Origin: Himantopus leucocephalus | Lineage: Eukaryota; Chordata; Aves; Charadriiformes; Recurvirostridae | Assembly: GCA_003993805.1 (NCBI GenBank) | Contig: RSEF01000001.1 | Location: 69,177,221 to 69,241,220, forward strand | Direction: 5' to 3' | DNA: 64,000 nt | Shown: positions 22,647 through 34,996 of the stretch, piece by piece | Position numbering within the stretch: the first letter of the stretch is position 1 | Layout: each line of letters begins with the position of its first letter | Made by a program: the position numbers and the translations under genes | Notes under the pieces: generated by a model | What the model was told of the DNA's origin: nothing | The model's database searches: none | Seen by the model: only the letters and a program-made list of their open reading frames with translations

Positions 22647-25087
22647 TAATTTTCATTTTCTAGCTCAGGTTCATGTACTTGTGCATAACAGCAAATTGTG
22701 CATCTAATATCAGAGGTTTTTCCAGTAACTCTAGTGTTTAATTAACCCTGGCCATTTTGTTGTTTATTAGCTTCTCAGAAAATATGTGCATTTTTCTTGT
22801 GGGGAACACCAGGTAAATGCCAGAGGAACTCATCCTGCCGATTTATTCTTCTGGATTATTTGAAAGAAAAATCAAACAATTTTGTGGTTTGGTTGCAGAA
22901 TAAGTTGTGGGACAGAAGCAACTGAGTGAGATGTCTAAAGATGTCTAACCGTGTGTGTGTCACTGAAAATCATTAGGATGCAGGTACATAGTAAAATTTC
23001 TAATGAATCTGAGGATCTAACGGTGCTATGAGCAAACCAAGAGATTTCCAATTCTGTAATCAGTTTAGGCATCCAACTCCCACTGATTGTGGAGGTTGTG
23101 CATCTTACCATGTCTCTTTAAAGGTCATGCTTAAAGGTTAAACACAAGAGGTTTCTCGCTGGCGTTGATGAATAGGAGTAATTGGCCGTCATGACGCAGT
23201 AGCAGCTGTGCACAGGAAGATTGTCAGTGGGAAGGTGCCCTGGATGAAGTTAAGCACAGGGTTTGGGGCCACAATTTTGGAGGACTCTGCAGCCGCTGCT
23301 TTCATCTTAATTGACTTCTTATTTGGGATTGTCATCTTCCAGCTGGTAAACTCACAGATCGTGGAAATCTAAGGTGAAAACTAGGGCACTGAAACAAGCT
23401 CCTGAGCAAGATTCCTCTCATGACTCAGATTCCTCTCACCTCGCCGTGGGCGAAGAGCACTGATGCAAGAACAGCGGTTCCCATGAAGAACCACAGTTCA
23501 GAGAGCAAAATTATAGGCACATGCACATAGTTGTGTGGTTAATCGTGAACGTGTAGAACGTGTTCTGAAAACGTTGCATAACATAATATTACTAGCTTCT
23601 GTGCTGCAAACTCCTCAGGGAAATTACTGTTGTATGAATGAGCATGTTAGCCATATGGCCATTGTATATAATGTTCTGTTCAGGAAAAAATAGGTCGGTC
23701 GATAATTTGACCTACAGGTCACTGAATTAGTCAGAACCCTATTTGCTGAACTTTAAAGCATAGTTATTTTAGGGCCCATAATGAGATTTGCGGGTTCTGA
23801 TTGAAGGAAACAAGCTGCTTGACTTTTTTTTTTTTTGACACAGTTGAAATATTCTATCCTGGCACCTTCAAAAACAGGTAGTGCTTTTGCATGTCTCCAA
23901 CTCAAGAACCCTAAGGAGTCATTAATTTTTCTAAGCACCCATCCTTTGAAAATTGATTGCTTAAAAGTGCTGTGAGCTGAGTACCCAAAATGGCTTCAAA
24001 TCAGAATAACTGAGGCCAGAAGCAATGTCTGGAATTATCATTCTTCAAAAGCTATTGCTATGCTGGGGGAAGGGAAATAGCTTAGAGACCTCTTGGTGGT
24101 GGTGCTTGAAAACACAGTCTGTGTGAAGAAAAGAGAAATTACAACCTTAAAGAAAAAATAATGGAAATTCTAAACAGAAAGTACCAAGTAATCTTTGATC
24201 TGCTTCATTTCAAGCAGACTTTTTGACCTTGTTTTGCCAAGTGGGTTTATGCATAAGTTCAGACATGTGGAAAGGTTACAGAAGTTCACAGTTCCAGACC
24301 CTTGCTGCATGTTCCTTAGCCATCTTGCACTCAGTTACTTCTGCAGAGTTTCTCATGCACTGTGAGCCATGGCTGTGTGCTCGAGGTCTTTCATAGCCTC
24401 AAGAACAACCTGTGGAAATGCCTAATGGGCCTTAACGACCCTGATCAGCCAGCCCCACCTGGGGCCTCCAACCACACCATGGCCTGGGGGCCATTTCAGT
24501 TCAGCCTGGGGCTGCTAGTCCTTTCCTGAGTTCTGCTGTGGTATGGTGGTCTCCAGTCTCCTCTCCTAGGTGGCTCTTGTCCTGTCTCATCCCTTGCTGA
24601 GCTGTAGATTGTCAATGGACACCATAACCAGCCCTCCATCTTCAGCATTGTAGGTCTGTGTCCCTTGGTGAGGATCTGGATGATGGGGGGTGACCTTCAG
24701 TTCCTGCTTAATGCCCTTTGTGAGGCATCTGTGTAGGTGTCTCTCTGGTATTAAGAGGCTGATTTCCAATGCAGTTTCCTTTAGGATGGTGATGTGGCTG
24801 TTGCTACCCTCTATTACTTAGCATGTAGGTCAGTATCTATTTTTATATCCTGCACCTGAAAAATTTTTAAGGCAATATTGACTGCTCTAACCTCCAACTC
24901 ACATAGTTCTTATGCTTATTTTTGTTTATCATAACTTGTGGGTTTTACTATATTCTGTGTTTCAATGGCATTTGCTGTTTCCTTTGTTGACAAAAAAATT
25001 TTCATCCAGTTGTGCCTAAATAAACTTCCTTGGATGTTAAGTACAGAGCTCTGTACCATCTGAAATACCTTAAATAGAAGGTCTTAG
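22647..25087. other. Non-coding DNA, no gene seen
   Basis: Unique-looking AT-rich sequence with a T-run near 23824-23836. The segment 24420-24800 is more GC-rich and may be an old, unrecognised repeat, but I cannot assign it. Confidence 0.55.
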
Positions 25088-25114
25088 TTCATTTAAAGCA
25101 AAGCTTTAAATGAA
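25088..25114. repeat. Perfect 12-bp hairpin, 3-nt loop
   Basis: Arms TTCATTTAAAGC (25088-25099) and GCTTTAAATGAA (25103-25114) are exact reverse complements around AAA. It is the most perfect short palindrome seen in the window and lies in otherwise featureless AT-rich DNA. It could form a cruciform or an RNA stem, or be a chance product of AT-rich sequence. Confidence 0.6.
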
Positions 25115-28100
25115 TCTTTTGCAGCCCTAAAACTTCAGACTTCAAAACCAAATTCTATGTTTAACTTTAGTTTCAAAAATCTTTTGTAATCAGAAGTTTA
25201 ACTCAAATTCCAGGTTTTATTTTGCTTCTCATTTAGCTGGAAAATATTATTGGGTGCCTATAACATGTGTCTTTGATCCCAAGACAGTCATAAGCCACAT
25301 GAAAGCAAATAGGCTTTCATGCCAAACATTCCTGTTTACACTTAACAAAAAAACCCCAAAACAATAACTTTTTTTTTTATAGAAAGCAGTAACAAATAAA
25401 GGAGGGATTGCCTGAGGCTCTTGGCAGGGCCAAGCAAAGCTACGTGGCCTACATAACTTCCTTGACCAAAGGCACAATGTTTAGGATGATGGTTTTGCAG
25501 GCTGAAGGTATGTCCACACAGTATTCTGCAAACCTGGGCTTGTTCAGCGCTCCCCGCCAGCTGGCCGGGAGGGAGACAGCCAGCTCTGGTGTGAAATTGT
25601 TGTAGCCTGTTGGATGTGGTACATGCTGGAGATGATAAGCTCTGTCTCTTGGCTGAGTTCGTATGTGGCCTGGGCACTGTACGCTGGCATGGTGCTGGTT
25701 TGGAGTAGGCTCAGAGCAGCCCCAGAGGAGCGGCAGCATGGCTGCTGGAGGTGGCCTTCTTGAGACTTGACCAGTGAACCTAAATGCTCTTTTTACATGG
25801 TGTTTTGTTTCAGTGGTATGTAAGATATAAAAAACTTTCTGTGGTGGAAAATCAAATCAGGTCTACAGAGATCTGGTGGAAGAGGCCTTGCTGACAAAAG
25901 TTGCAAGTCCACTTCATGGTTGTTCCCCCACATCTCGTGGGGCTGTTGTGTCTCAGCACTTCCAAGACACGTAGGGTGCGTGTTTCACAGCTGTCCTATG
26001 AACTAGAGTGGACTTGCAGATCATCTTCTACGTATGGCTTAGCCTTGGCCTGCAACGTACTTGGCGACCCTCAAGATGATGTGTGTGGTAGGTTTTGTGT
26101 TGGGATTGTGAGGGAAAGGGGTGTGCTGAGGGCTGATGGGGCTTTCTCATGGCTGGTGAAAGAAGAACACACCCAAAAACTGGTGTAGGATGGACTCACT
26201 GCAGCCTGCTTACAGTTAGGTCTTGGGAGAGACTGGGTTGTACTCAAGGACTGTAGAGAAACTTTAGCTGCTAACATTGAAAAAAGTGTGATTGCATGTG
26301 AATGGTGGTGCTTCAAGAGCATATTGGTTTCCCCCTGCCTTTGTGGCTCATCACAGGTTTGACAAGAGACAGACTTCCCAGCTGAAGGCTATTTCCAATC
26401 TAATTTTTGGTATCTTCTCCAAGGCCTAGGGGCCCTAGGGCAATTCACATTAAAGGTCGCTACAGTTTTGTTCAATACAGATTTATCTTTATGGCTCTGC
26501 TCTCTGGAACTGCTAAAATTACAGCTCAAGTAGGAAAAAAGCACGGCAAAGTCTCTCCAAATCTCTGATCCTTACATCCAATATCTACCATCCTTGCTCA
26601 TATGTGACAAGACGTGGTTTCTTTTCCTGTGCAAAGGGAAAAGAAGGCAGTTTCTGTAAGAGCTGAAAAAGCTGGGATTTCTTTCTATTAAAAAAAAAAA
26701 AGTTCCTTGCATTTCTCATCTTAGATATATACTCTTACCGGCATCAAGAGAACATTGCTGAGCTATTAAAACATCTGCGATCAGAGCCTGGGCATGGCCC
26801 AGCTGGCATTGAGCTTGGTGGCAGCAGCATCAGTGCAAGCAGCCCTGTTGCTCCACCTGTGTTCTGCCCCTTGTCCCTGGCTGGTGCAAGGCATGGGGTG
26901 GAAGAAAAGCACTGGTGCTGCTGAGGAACGGTGTGTGCAGGAGGAATGGGCGTGTTGGGAACTGCTAGATCTGATATTGCTACTGAAAAGGAAAATAATG
27001 GTCAAGCTACAGCCTTAACCTACTGCATGCAAAGGGGGCTTAGCTTTGGTGGTGCAGTGGTCAGAACCATTTATGTTACAGCATCAAAACAGGGCTAATG
27101 CTCTTTCTCCTGTTAACACAAAGAGATACAGAAATGCTCACACTGCTGAAGGCTGGGTGAATTATTATGCTGGCTGATGAAGAGGTTTGTACTCAAATTC
27201 CAGTGGTAAGTCACTGGGAAAATGAGTTTAGTTTCGTCCTAGACCTATTTATTTTCCCCACACTTGGACCAAATCACTTTTGGGGACACAAGAATATTTG
27301 TGTTCTATAAAATGGCACAACTAGTAGATTTATGAAGGTGTAATACACTGGTTTGAGGCTTTTGGTGACTCACATGCCTTATGACTGTCTTCTACATAAA
27401 ACATTCATAAGATAAAATCTGTGTAATTCACTTCCCACATGTTGCCAATAGTGTGAAACCACAGTCATCCAAAATGCAAAATATTTGTTATGGCATGCAA
27501 AATTCCCACTTTGTCCTGTGATTTAGATCTCAGTTCATTTGAACTATAATTATTATCCATCACTCTGAGTTATTGCTTGTTAATGATGTGTTTGTTTCTT
27601 TGATTAAAGGGTTTAATGTCAATATATGTTCTAGTCACAGTTTATCTCAGACTTCTTAATCACCATAACAGCCACCACAATGTCTGGTCAAGTAAATCCC
27701 ATTTTGAGCTTTTTTTCCCTAAGGGAATGCATTTTCAATTAAATTGTGCTTTTAAAATGTTGGAGTATATTAATGTGGCTTATCATTCTCCCCAGCACAA
27801 AAAAGCTTCCAGCAGCCCCCAGATAGCCAGTTCAGTATCTCCTCTTCTTTCAGCCTAAAGCAGGGCTCTCAACACCAGTTCGTTCTTGATAATGTCACTG
27901 GGCATGAGGCTAAGGGCAGAGAAGTTGGGCCTTTGTCAGTGTAGTGTGCGAGTGTCCCAAAACAAAGGTTCTGTGACTTGAACGCAGCTCTGTTGATTTT
28001 ATCATCTCCCTGTGCCTCCCAAATTCTGTACTCCCAGATCTGCACTGGCACTGCAGAGCTGACCCTCTGAAAAATGTCACAGTGATCTGCTTTTACACTT

Positions 28101-29535
28101 GAGCTTGTCTACAGGCAAAAATAGGGCTGCTTGAAATCTCCTGCTATCTAGCAATGTGTGTACGTGATCAGCGTCCTCTACTCTTGCATAACTTTAAAGA
28201 CCATTAACTGGAAATCTTTTTTTTCTTCCCCCCCCCATGTTAAGCAGAGGGCTACTGCTCTGCTGGGGAAGGTGCTTGGTGGCACTTCTGGGTTCCTTAT
28301 CAAGCACTTCTAGCAATGCAGGGCTGGTATCCATGCCCAGCATGGGGTATAGTCTGGATAGAAAGAATATCTGCACATTTCTGTTCCGTCTCTTCTCCTC
28401 AGCCCTCACCACCTCCAGTGTCCTGTACTCTCCCAGGTCCATTCCTGTCTCTGCAAAGTTATCTGCACTGCAGCTCCTCACTCCTTCCCTGCCATGTTCA
28501 GTTTTTATTCTTATGACAACCTAAACTTAATTTCAGCTGACCTGGATTAGGTACCTTTGGTGGGAAGTTAAACTCTTTTTAAAAAAATATTAAATTGTCA
28601 CTTGCTGGTTGACAAAGGCTCAATAAATCATGTCAGTTTTCCTCTACTTTCAGTTTAAATAATTCAGCCTTGGTTTACCATCCTAACCAAATAAAATACT
28701 GTGTGGTCTTGAGTTTTCCTGGGTGTCTTCCCCCCAAAAGCCACACAGAGGATTGTGAGTCTGTGGAGCACCCAGGCGGTTTGGAGAACCATTCATAAAT
28801 GGCATCTCTAGAGATGGCCCAGGAGCAGCCTGCTTCCCGGGGGTCTTTCAGGGGTGTTCTCCCACCTCTTCCCCAAAATTTTACAATGCACCCTACTTTA
28901 GACTAGACTTTGAGGTTGCAGTGATCATGTTTTTTGTCTGCCCAGCTACAGGAGAAGCAGTGCTGCAGCGCTTTCTTGCTGTGCCCGTATGTGTCCCCTC
29001 TTCCTCCACCTCTCTGGGAGAGGACCAGCCCACGCACTGAAGAGCTGTCCTACTTCCTTACTACCAGTCGTGCTAGGGTGACAGGCCTCACTGCCATTGG
29101 CATCTATGTGATACTCCTCCCTGCAATGGTTACTGCTCCTTCCAAATGGCTGTTTAAAAAAAAAACACCATGAAACCTTTCAGCAAATATATATCTCAGA
29201 AAATGGAAGGATTAAAGCCCATTGGGCTCTATCCAGCTGGTGCATGCTTACAGCTCGGCCCATTTGTCAGGGTCAGCATGTCTACCAGACCATCTTCCAA
29301 ACAGGCAATATGTTCCAGCCAAGGAACCAAGTGCCAGAAACTTTAGCAGGTGATACAACCTGAAATGGCAAATTCTGATTACGCTTTCTAGAGACATCTA
29401 AGTTTGTGAACTCAGTTTAGGTATGAGAACCCTTGCTGAGAGCTGCCTTGTGTGTGGTAATCGCAGCCTCAATGATGACACTTGCCAGTTCATAAACGTG
29501 GGATTTTGGATTGGCTTTTTTGTTGGTTTTTTTTT
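25115..29535. other. Non-coding DNA, no gene seen
   Basis: 25380-25760 is moderately GC-rich and open in several frames without a recognisable product. There is a T/C homopolymer junction at 28217-28236 and an A-run near 26690-26701. No repeat family assigned. Confidence 0.55.
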
Positions 29536-29629
29536 GGGGTGGGGTGGGGTTTTTTTTGTTTGTTCATTCTTGTTATTTTGGTTTGAGCATTTTAGGGTTT
29601 TTTGCTTGTTTTGGTTTGGGGTTTTGGGG
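29536..29629 (+). repeat. G/T-rich tract with G-quadruplex potential
   Basis: Three GGGG runs separated by single T at 29536-29549 are followed within 80 bp by further runs at 29618-29621 and 29626-29629, embedded in long T tracts. Five G4 runs on one strand satisfy the usual pattern for an intramolecular G-quadruplex if a longer loop is allowed. The sequence is simple G/T-rich DNA and may have grown by slippage. Confidence 0.6.
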
Positions 29630-30235
29630 TGATTCTTTTGCATTACACCTTAAATATTGTTATTTATTGATCATAAAGAGACTAATTCTTTAAAATAAGA
29701 AAGGTGTTAACAACATTAAATTCATTGTTAGAATTGCACAGGGGCAGATCTTACCATATGGTTAGTGGGGTCCATGCTCACCAGAGCTGTAGAAGTCTGG
29801 GTAAAATCTGTCTAAATCTTTTCAACTTCTTGCACTAAATGTGAATATTGCGTGCACTAGCAGCAAGCCTGGTATTACACCAGAAATGGAAGTACTTTGC
29901 GACTATGCAATTGCAAACTGAGTTTTTGTATGAGGTGGAATACCCACTATCCAAAAAGCATGAGAGCCACTACTGGAATTTTGTTACAATTAGTAATTAT
30001 TTGTTTTCTTGCTTTTATAGCATATTGTGCTATAAGGCACATGCAGTGCATTAGATGTTTATTTGAAACAGTATCACAGTTCTCTTTTTTTCTCTTCCTC
30101 CAAGTCTTCATTACTCACCATCAATTTTTTATCACTGATCTGTAGGAGAGGTTTCTACTTTTCCACAGTTCTGTAGATAGAAGTCATTTATTAGTTTATA
30201 TGTATTTGTTGATCTGGCAGGAATGGACATGATTA
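29630..30235. other. AT-rich non-coding DNA
   Basis: No gene or repeat recognised. Short plus-strand frames only. Confidence 0.55.
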
Positions 30236-31860
30236 TATATCACAATTGTCAGGGCTGCTGTGGTTGGTGATGGTCAAGTCATCTGCCAATTTTTCGAGTT
30301 CCCCTTGGCATTGCTTTTCCAGGTGTGTCTCTAGTACACTGGATTCGTATTTCAGGTTCAGTTCTAAATTCTTGCTTGGTGTTTTGCAGAAGCTCAGACT
30401 GGATTAAAAAGTTTCTATGGCAGCTAGCCGTATAGCTGAGCTCTTTTGCAGAGCTGATAATGGCATTCATTGCCCTCAATTTTACTTTTAGGAGAATCCA
30501 AGATGGAATCTGAATTCCTGAGATTTCTGAAAGATCTGATAAAACTCCTTTGTTTGTCCAGCTTGGGAAAGATTTGCTGATAATTTCATTCCCTTTGCTG
30601 AAGCTTCACAGCTTTCAGCTATACTTTACCTGTGAAAGTTTTGGTAGCATTGCAGGCCAAAACCTTGAACAAGCCAATTGCTGTTTTGCACAAATCCATT
30701 CCAAGGCAACCAGTTACTTTATCAACATCAGTAAACCTTGTCTGGGTTTATCTTCCAACTTTTTGGATATACTGCAAGATATGTTATTGCTGAACCTATT
30801 GCTAGGTGTTACTAAATCCAGTTGTCTGATGGGGAAGAGGCTGGCAGAGCTCCAGGCCCATAGGTCCAACTAGCTGTGGGGCTGAGCAGGTATTCCCAGT
30901 AGGCGTGTACACAAACACTCATACACAATGCACTTCTATCTACACACACAGCAAGTCCCACAGATGAACACAGACAGAAACACTCATTGCTCATGCAAAC
31001 GCAAACAGCACCAACATTCTCATCCTATTCCCATTTCTGGCTGATCAGGATGAAGGTCTGTTAGTGGGGAATAGATACAAATATGCAATGTGGATCCATC
31101 CAGGTCATGGCCTTAGACATTGCTTCTGCCCTGTAAAAGGCTCTTGGGTCATACCATCTCCAGCTGCCTCATGCATTGAAACATATATATTGTCACACAC
31201 ACACATACATGCAAATGTGTCTCTCAGGTGACCCAATGGTCTCTCTGGCATTTGGTCTGGATCTCCCAGTCCCTCTGGTAGCTGGCTCCTCTGTGTCTCA
31301 GAAGCACATACACACGCACCCTGGCTCCCAGACCACTTACCTTCCTCACTGGCTGTCTGGCTTGATACTCTTGGCTGGTGATTGCACGTTGATATGTGCG
31401 CCCTCGCTTGCTGCTGTTGCTGGTGCAACTATGGTGAAGACTGCGGTGATCTGATGCTAGACAAGTGTACTGGCCACCTCTGCTTACACGTGACCAGCCC
31501 CCTTTTTCCCTCTTACCCCTCTATTATACCAAGCATGTTTTTCTCCAAACCATGTTGCTCCCTCCCTTCTCCCACCTAGAGTTCCTCTGTTAAACATCCC
31601 ATTATAAGTCCTGTGCAACCCCCAAATACTCTTCCCCTGTGTCCCATAATGAGTTTCATAGTCCCATAGGTGTCCTCCTGGCCCCTGGGGCTGAGGCTCC
31701 CTTGGAGCAGCCCTGGGAGGTCCCAAGGGCTGGGGTTCCTCTCTCTATTATCAGGTTATTGAGGTTTCCTCTGTGCTCCTTTGTGTTCATGGAAATGAGC
31801 CTTTTATCACCTAGCCTAACATCTAGCACAGCTCAAAGGCTTCATTAATGGTCGTGACTG
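30236..31860 (-). other. Possible decayed LTR-retroelement sequence
   Basis: This stretch adjoins a reverse-transcriptase scrap on the same strand and has several hints of retroelement origin. One minus-strand frame from about 30902 to 30279 has only four stops in about 208 codons, where about ten are expected by chance. CA-rich simple sequence interrupts it at 30900-31000 and 31190-31320. A consensus donor AAG|GTAAGT (minus strand, near 31340) and a GC-rich 380-bp block (31480-31860) follow upstream. The block could be an LTR or leader. Against this, the plus strand also has a 107-codon frame (30550-30873), I find no terminal TG...CA pair, primer-binding site or target duplication, and no domain is recognisable. 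Confidence 0.28.
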
Positions 31861-32050
31861 GTTGGGAGGCATCGCTGGAGGCACTGAGTTGTGCAGTAAC
31901 TTCATAGTGATTAGTCTGTTCCTGATGACAACAGTCTCTGAACTCACCCTAATTGTATTTTTCTGTTGTAAACCAATTTTAGATTATTTGAGAAGCTCAG
32001 TTTCCTTTACTGGGTGTTTGGTTAGCTCAAAGCAGAGGGATTTGCGGAAG

Positions 32051-32108
32051 GATCATTATTCTTTTTCCCACACAATGATGTCATCGATGTATTGTAGGTG
32101 TTCTGGAG
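32051..32108 (-). pseudogene. pol: Endogenous retrovirus pol scrap, RT active-site motif
   Basis: Read on the minus strand from the gap edge, about 17 codons are clear and include LQYIDDIIVW. This is the reverse-transcriptase motif-C region, with the catalytic Asp pair in YIDD. YIDD followed by IIVW fits retroviral RT of the ERV-L-like group common in birds better than CR1 RT. Immediately afterwards the frame meets two stops (TAA TGA) and the expected downstream RT sequence is not seen, so the copy is broken by substitution or deletion. The N-terminal part, if present, falls in the adjacent 100-N gap. It is an old, non-functional remnant. Confidence 0.82.
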
Positions 32109-32208
32109 NNNNNNNNNNNNNNNNNNNNNNNNNNNNNNNNNNNNNNNNNNNNNNNNNNNNNNNNNNNNNNNNNNNNNNNNNNNNNNNNNNNNNNNNNNNN
32201 NNNNNNNN
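32109..32208. other. Assembly gap, exactly 100 N
   Basis: A placeholder gap lying precisely between a retroviral RT scrap and CR1 ORF2 sequence, both read on the minus strand. Two adjoining interspersed repeats probably defeated the assembler. The real length and the junction between the two elements are unknown. Confidence 0.99.
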
Positions 32209-32409
32209 CCCTTGACCTGCTGGCCACACTTCTTTTGATGCAGCCCAGTATGTGGTTGGCCTTCTGGGCTGCAAGTGTGCATTGCCGGCTCATGTTGAGC
32301 TTCTCATCCACCAACATCCCTAAGTCCTTCTCCTCAGGGCTGCTCTCAATTCGTTCTCCACCCAGTCTGTATTTGTGCTTGGGATTGCCACACCCCATGT
32401 GCAAGACTG
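32209..32409 (-). mobile_element. CR1 LINE fragment (end of ORF2)
   Basis: Plus-strand text reads CTTGACCTGCTGGCCACACT, then GGTTGGCCTTCTGGGCTGCA, CTCATGTTGAGCTTCTCATC and CCCTAAGTCCTTCTCCTC. This is the familiar reverse-complement series of the CR1 ORF2 3' region. On the minus strand a frame of about 65 codons is open from 32404 to the gap and includes the typical run ending in [12 protein letters not shown] and [10 protein letters not shown]. This encodes the C-terminal part of the CR1 ORF2 protein (endonuclease/RT). The rest lies in the gap or was deleted. Similarity ends near 32409. Confidence 0.92.
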
Positions 32410-34996
32410 TTTAATACGTAAAGCAAAAGCCGCGCATGCAAGCAAAGCAAAACTAGGAATTCATTCACTACTTCCCATCGTCAGGCAGGTGCTCAGTCAT
32501 CCCCAGGAATGCAGGGCTCTATCACTCCTAATGGTTACTTGGGAAGGCAAAACACCATAATTCCAAATGTACCCCCCTTCCTTCTTCTTCCCCCAGCTTT
32601 TATTGCTGAGCATGATGTCATACAGTATGGAATATCCCTTTGGTCAGTTGGGGTCAGCTGTCCCGGGTGTGTCCCCTCCCATCTTCTTGTGTACCCCCAG
32701 CCTACTCGCTGGTGGGGCAGTCAAGGCAGAAAAGGCCTTGACTTTGTAAGCACTGCTCAGCAGTAATCAAAAACCAGCACAGTTTGAAAGCATAGCCCCA
32801 GCAGATTTAGAAAAATCTGCAATTAGTTTTTATTCTGGCATGGCTAAGAGATGACAGCAGAGACTTCAGCCTGTGTTAGCCATCTGGATATGTCACCTAT
32901 CTTCAACAGCCTTGCAAGTGATACATTGATAATTGAGAGGTTCATTTCAAAATGTTTTGAACAGTGGTAAAAGAATGAATATCAGGAACTTGTTCCAAGA
33001 CACTAGTATTTTTATTCCAAAGAAAATATATCAAACCTGTCAATCCAGCTGAGCTGGAAAATCATGCATAAAAGAAAGACAACAAGCTGATAAAGATAAG
33101 CAAACTGGAAGTCAACCAACCCTACCTGACTCTTGATCCTGATTCAGATACTATATGCTTTCTCCCATTCATGTAGTCCTAGGAAGCAGGCATCTTATCC
33201 ATGGGTTTACAAAGGAGTTCTTCAGAGAATCTTGCAAGAAGCAGCCAAATTTTAATCAAACTTGCTTAGGAAATAAGATTTGTGAAGAAACTCAAGGAGC
33301 TTTGAGCCTTATCTAAGCTCTGCAAATTTCAGGAACTGATCACACTGTCCTACTTAAGTGGGGGGAATTTGAATAAGCACAGAGCTGCTCAGATGCCATA
33401 GGACAGCCCCATGTTCTGAAGAAAGGAGTATTTATTCCACTAGTGAGTGGGATGTGCCATTTTTCTACAAAGCAAGAAAAATTGGGACAAAAAGCTTTGT
33501 AACATAAATCTGCACCCTTCGTGGTGGTAGCATTCAGATTCTATAGGGAGTAGATTTAATAACCTAAGCAACTGCCAGAGACATTATATAAATATTCTTC
33601 TTCAATTAACAAAAGGGGCGTTGCAATGAAGGCCACAAAGAAAGCAATTTATTCAACAATGTTAAACCGGGAAACACGTACTTGGGTAGAAGTACAATTT
33701 TGTCACACCCTGAGAGGGAAACTGCTGTGAATCTCCAATTTTCTTTGGTGCACAATTTCCTTATCTTCTTGGTACAGTTTAACACCAGATGCCATGGCAA
33801 AATTTTATGAGGAAGCAAGTTAAATATCTTTAAAATAACATGCAGTGTCATGTTATGGCAGGAGTATGATGCAGCGTTGTGTTTCGTTGCTGTTTGTCAT
33901 CACATTAAATTGGCTTAGTTGTGGATTGCAGCAAGAACATTAGCATTCACAACCATTACTGCCTTGAACACTGTCCAGCCTATTCACTTCCCTCTCTCTC
34001 TCCCCCCTCATTCAGTAATGCTGCTTTATGCCTCTTTGAATGCAAAATAGATTCTATCAGATTCCCTCCCCTCCCCTTACTGCCCTTTGCTGGGAGCTGC
34101 TGTAGAGAGGAAAGCTGCCTTTAAGTTTTCTATTTTGTTTCGGTCCTGTGATTATGGGCGACCAGTTGTTTTTTGCACCTTTGAGTTTTGTTCATTTGGT
34201 ATATTGGTGAGCTGTGAAAGCCTTTATAAAGCACAAAAGTTGTGCAGGTTCCAGCACTTCAATTTTCATTCTTATTTGCATGTGCTGGGGAATCTGGGGA
34301 CTCCAAGTGCATAATTACGCAAGTACAATTTAGGACAGCTCAGATAGAAGCTTTACTAACTATGTTCATATTGAGAGAACATTTGGACAGCATCTACCCC
34401 TCTGCTTCCCTGTTCCCTGACAAGTGATTGCAGAGGCCCAACCTATATACGGCTTCAGAAACGAAAGAAAGAGGTGAGGAAATCAGTTCATTGTTAACAA
34501 AGCCAGGTATCTATCCCTGGGAGGGATGGACTCCCTAAGTGTATTGCCAACTGCTACAATTCCAAGGAATCAAACAGTAAATAACGACACAATATGGAGA
34601 GGTAGCTCTTGGTGCAGCCTGTAGGAGTGGCACACGCGGTATTATCTTAGCTCAGAAATGGGGAGTTGGAAACAATCACAGATTGTCAGCTTTTAGTCAA
34701 AAGGAAAGTTCTTTTGGTAAAGATAACTCCTTAGCCAGATCTCTCAACCATAAATATTAATAATTTTTTAGCCCCACACATTTGCTTGGGAAATTTTGAA
34801 ATAAAATGTTTCTTCATTTCTGAATATATTTCTTTTTTAATATCAATCTTTTGTCCCATTTTCAACATGAATTTTATCCTTATTTTCTAAGTGTAATGGG
34901 ATAGAATGTATAGAAAGCCCACACTGAAGTTGGCAGAGGTCTGAAACTGGCTTAGTGGGAGCTGAGTGAACCCTCCGGTGCCCAGAGAGTTGTGGA
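32410..34996. other. Non-coding DNA, no gene seen
   Basis: AT-rich unique sequence with a CT-rich run near 33985-34010. Short open frames only. The minus-strand frame at 33606-33851 has no recognisable domain. Confidence 0.55.

Noticed and set aside
24420..24800. Possible ancient interspersed repeat
   Set aside because: GC shift and a CR1-like CAGCCCCACCTGG word are suggestive, but the order of blocks does not match any element I know.
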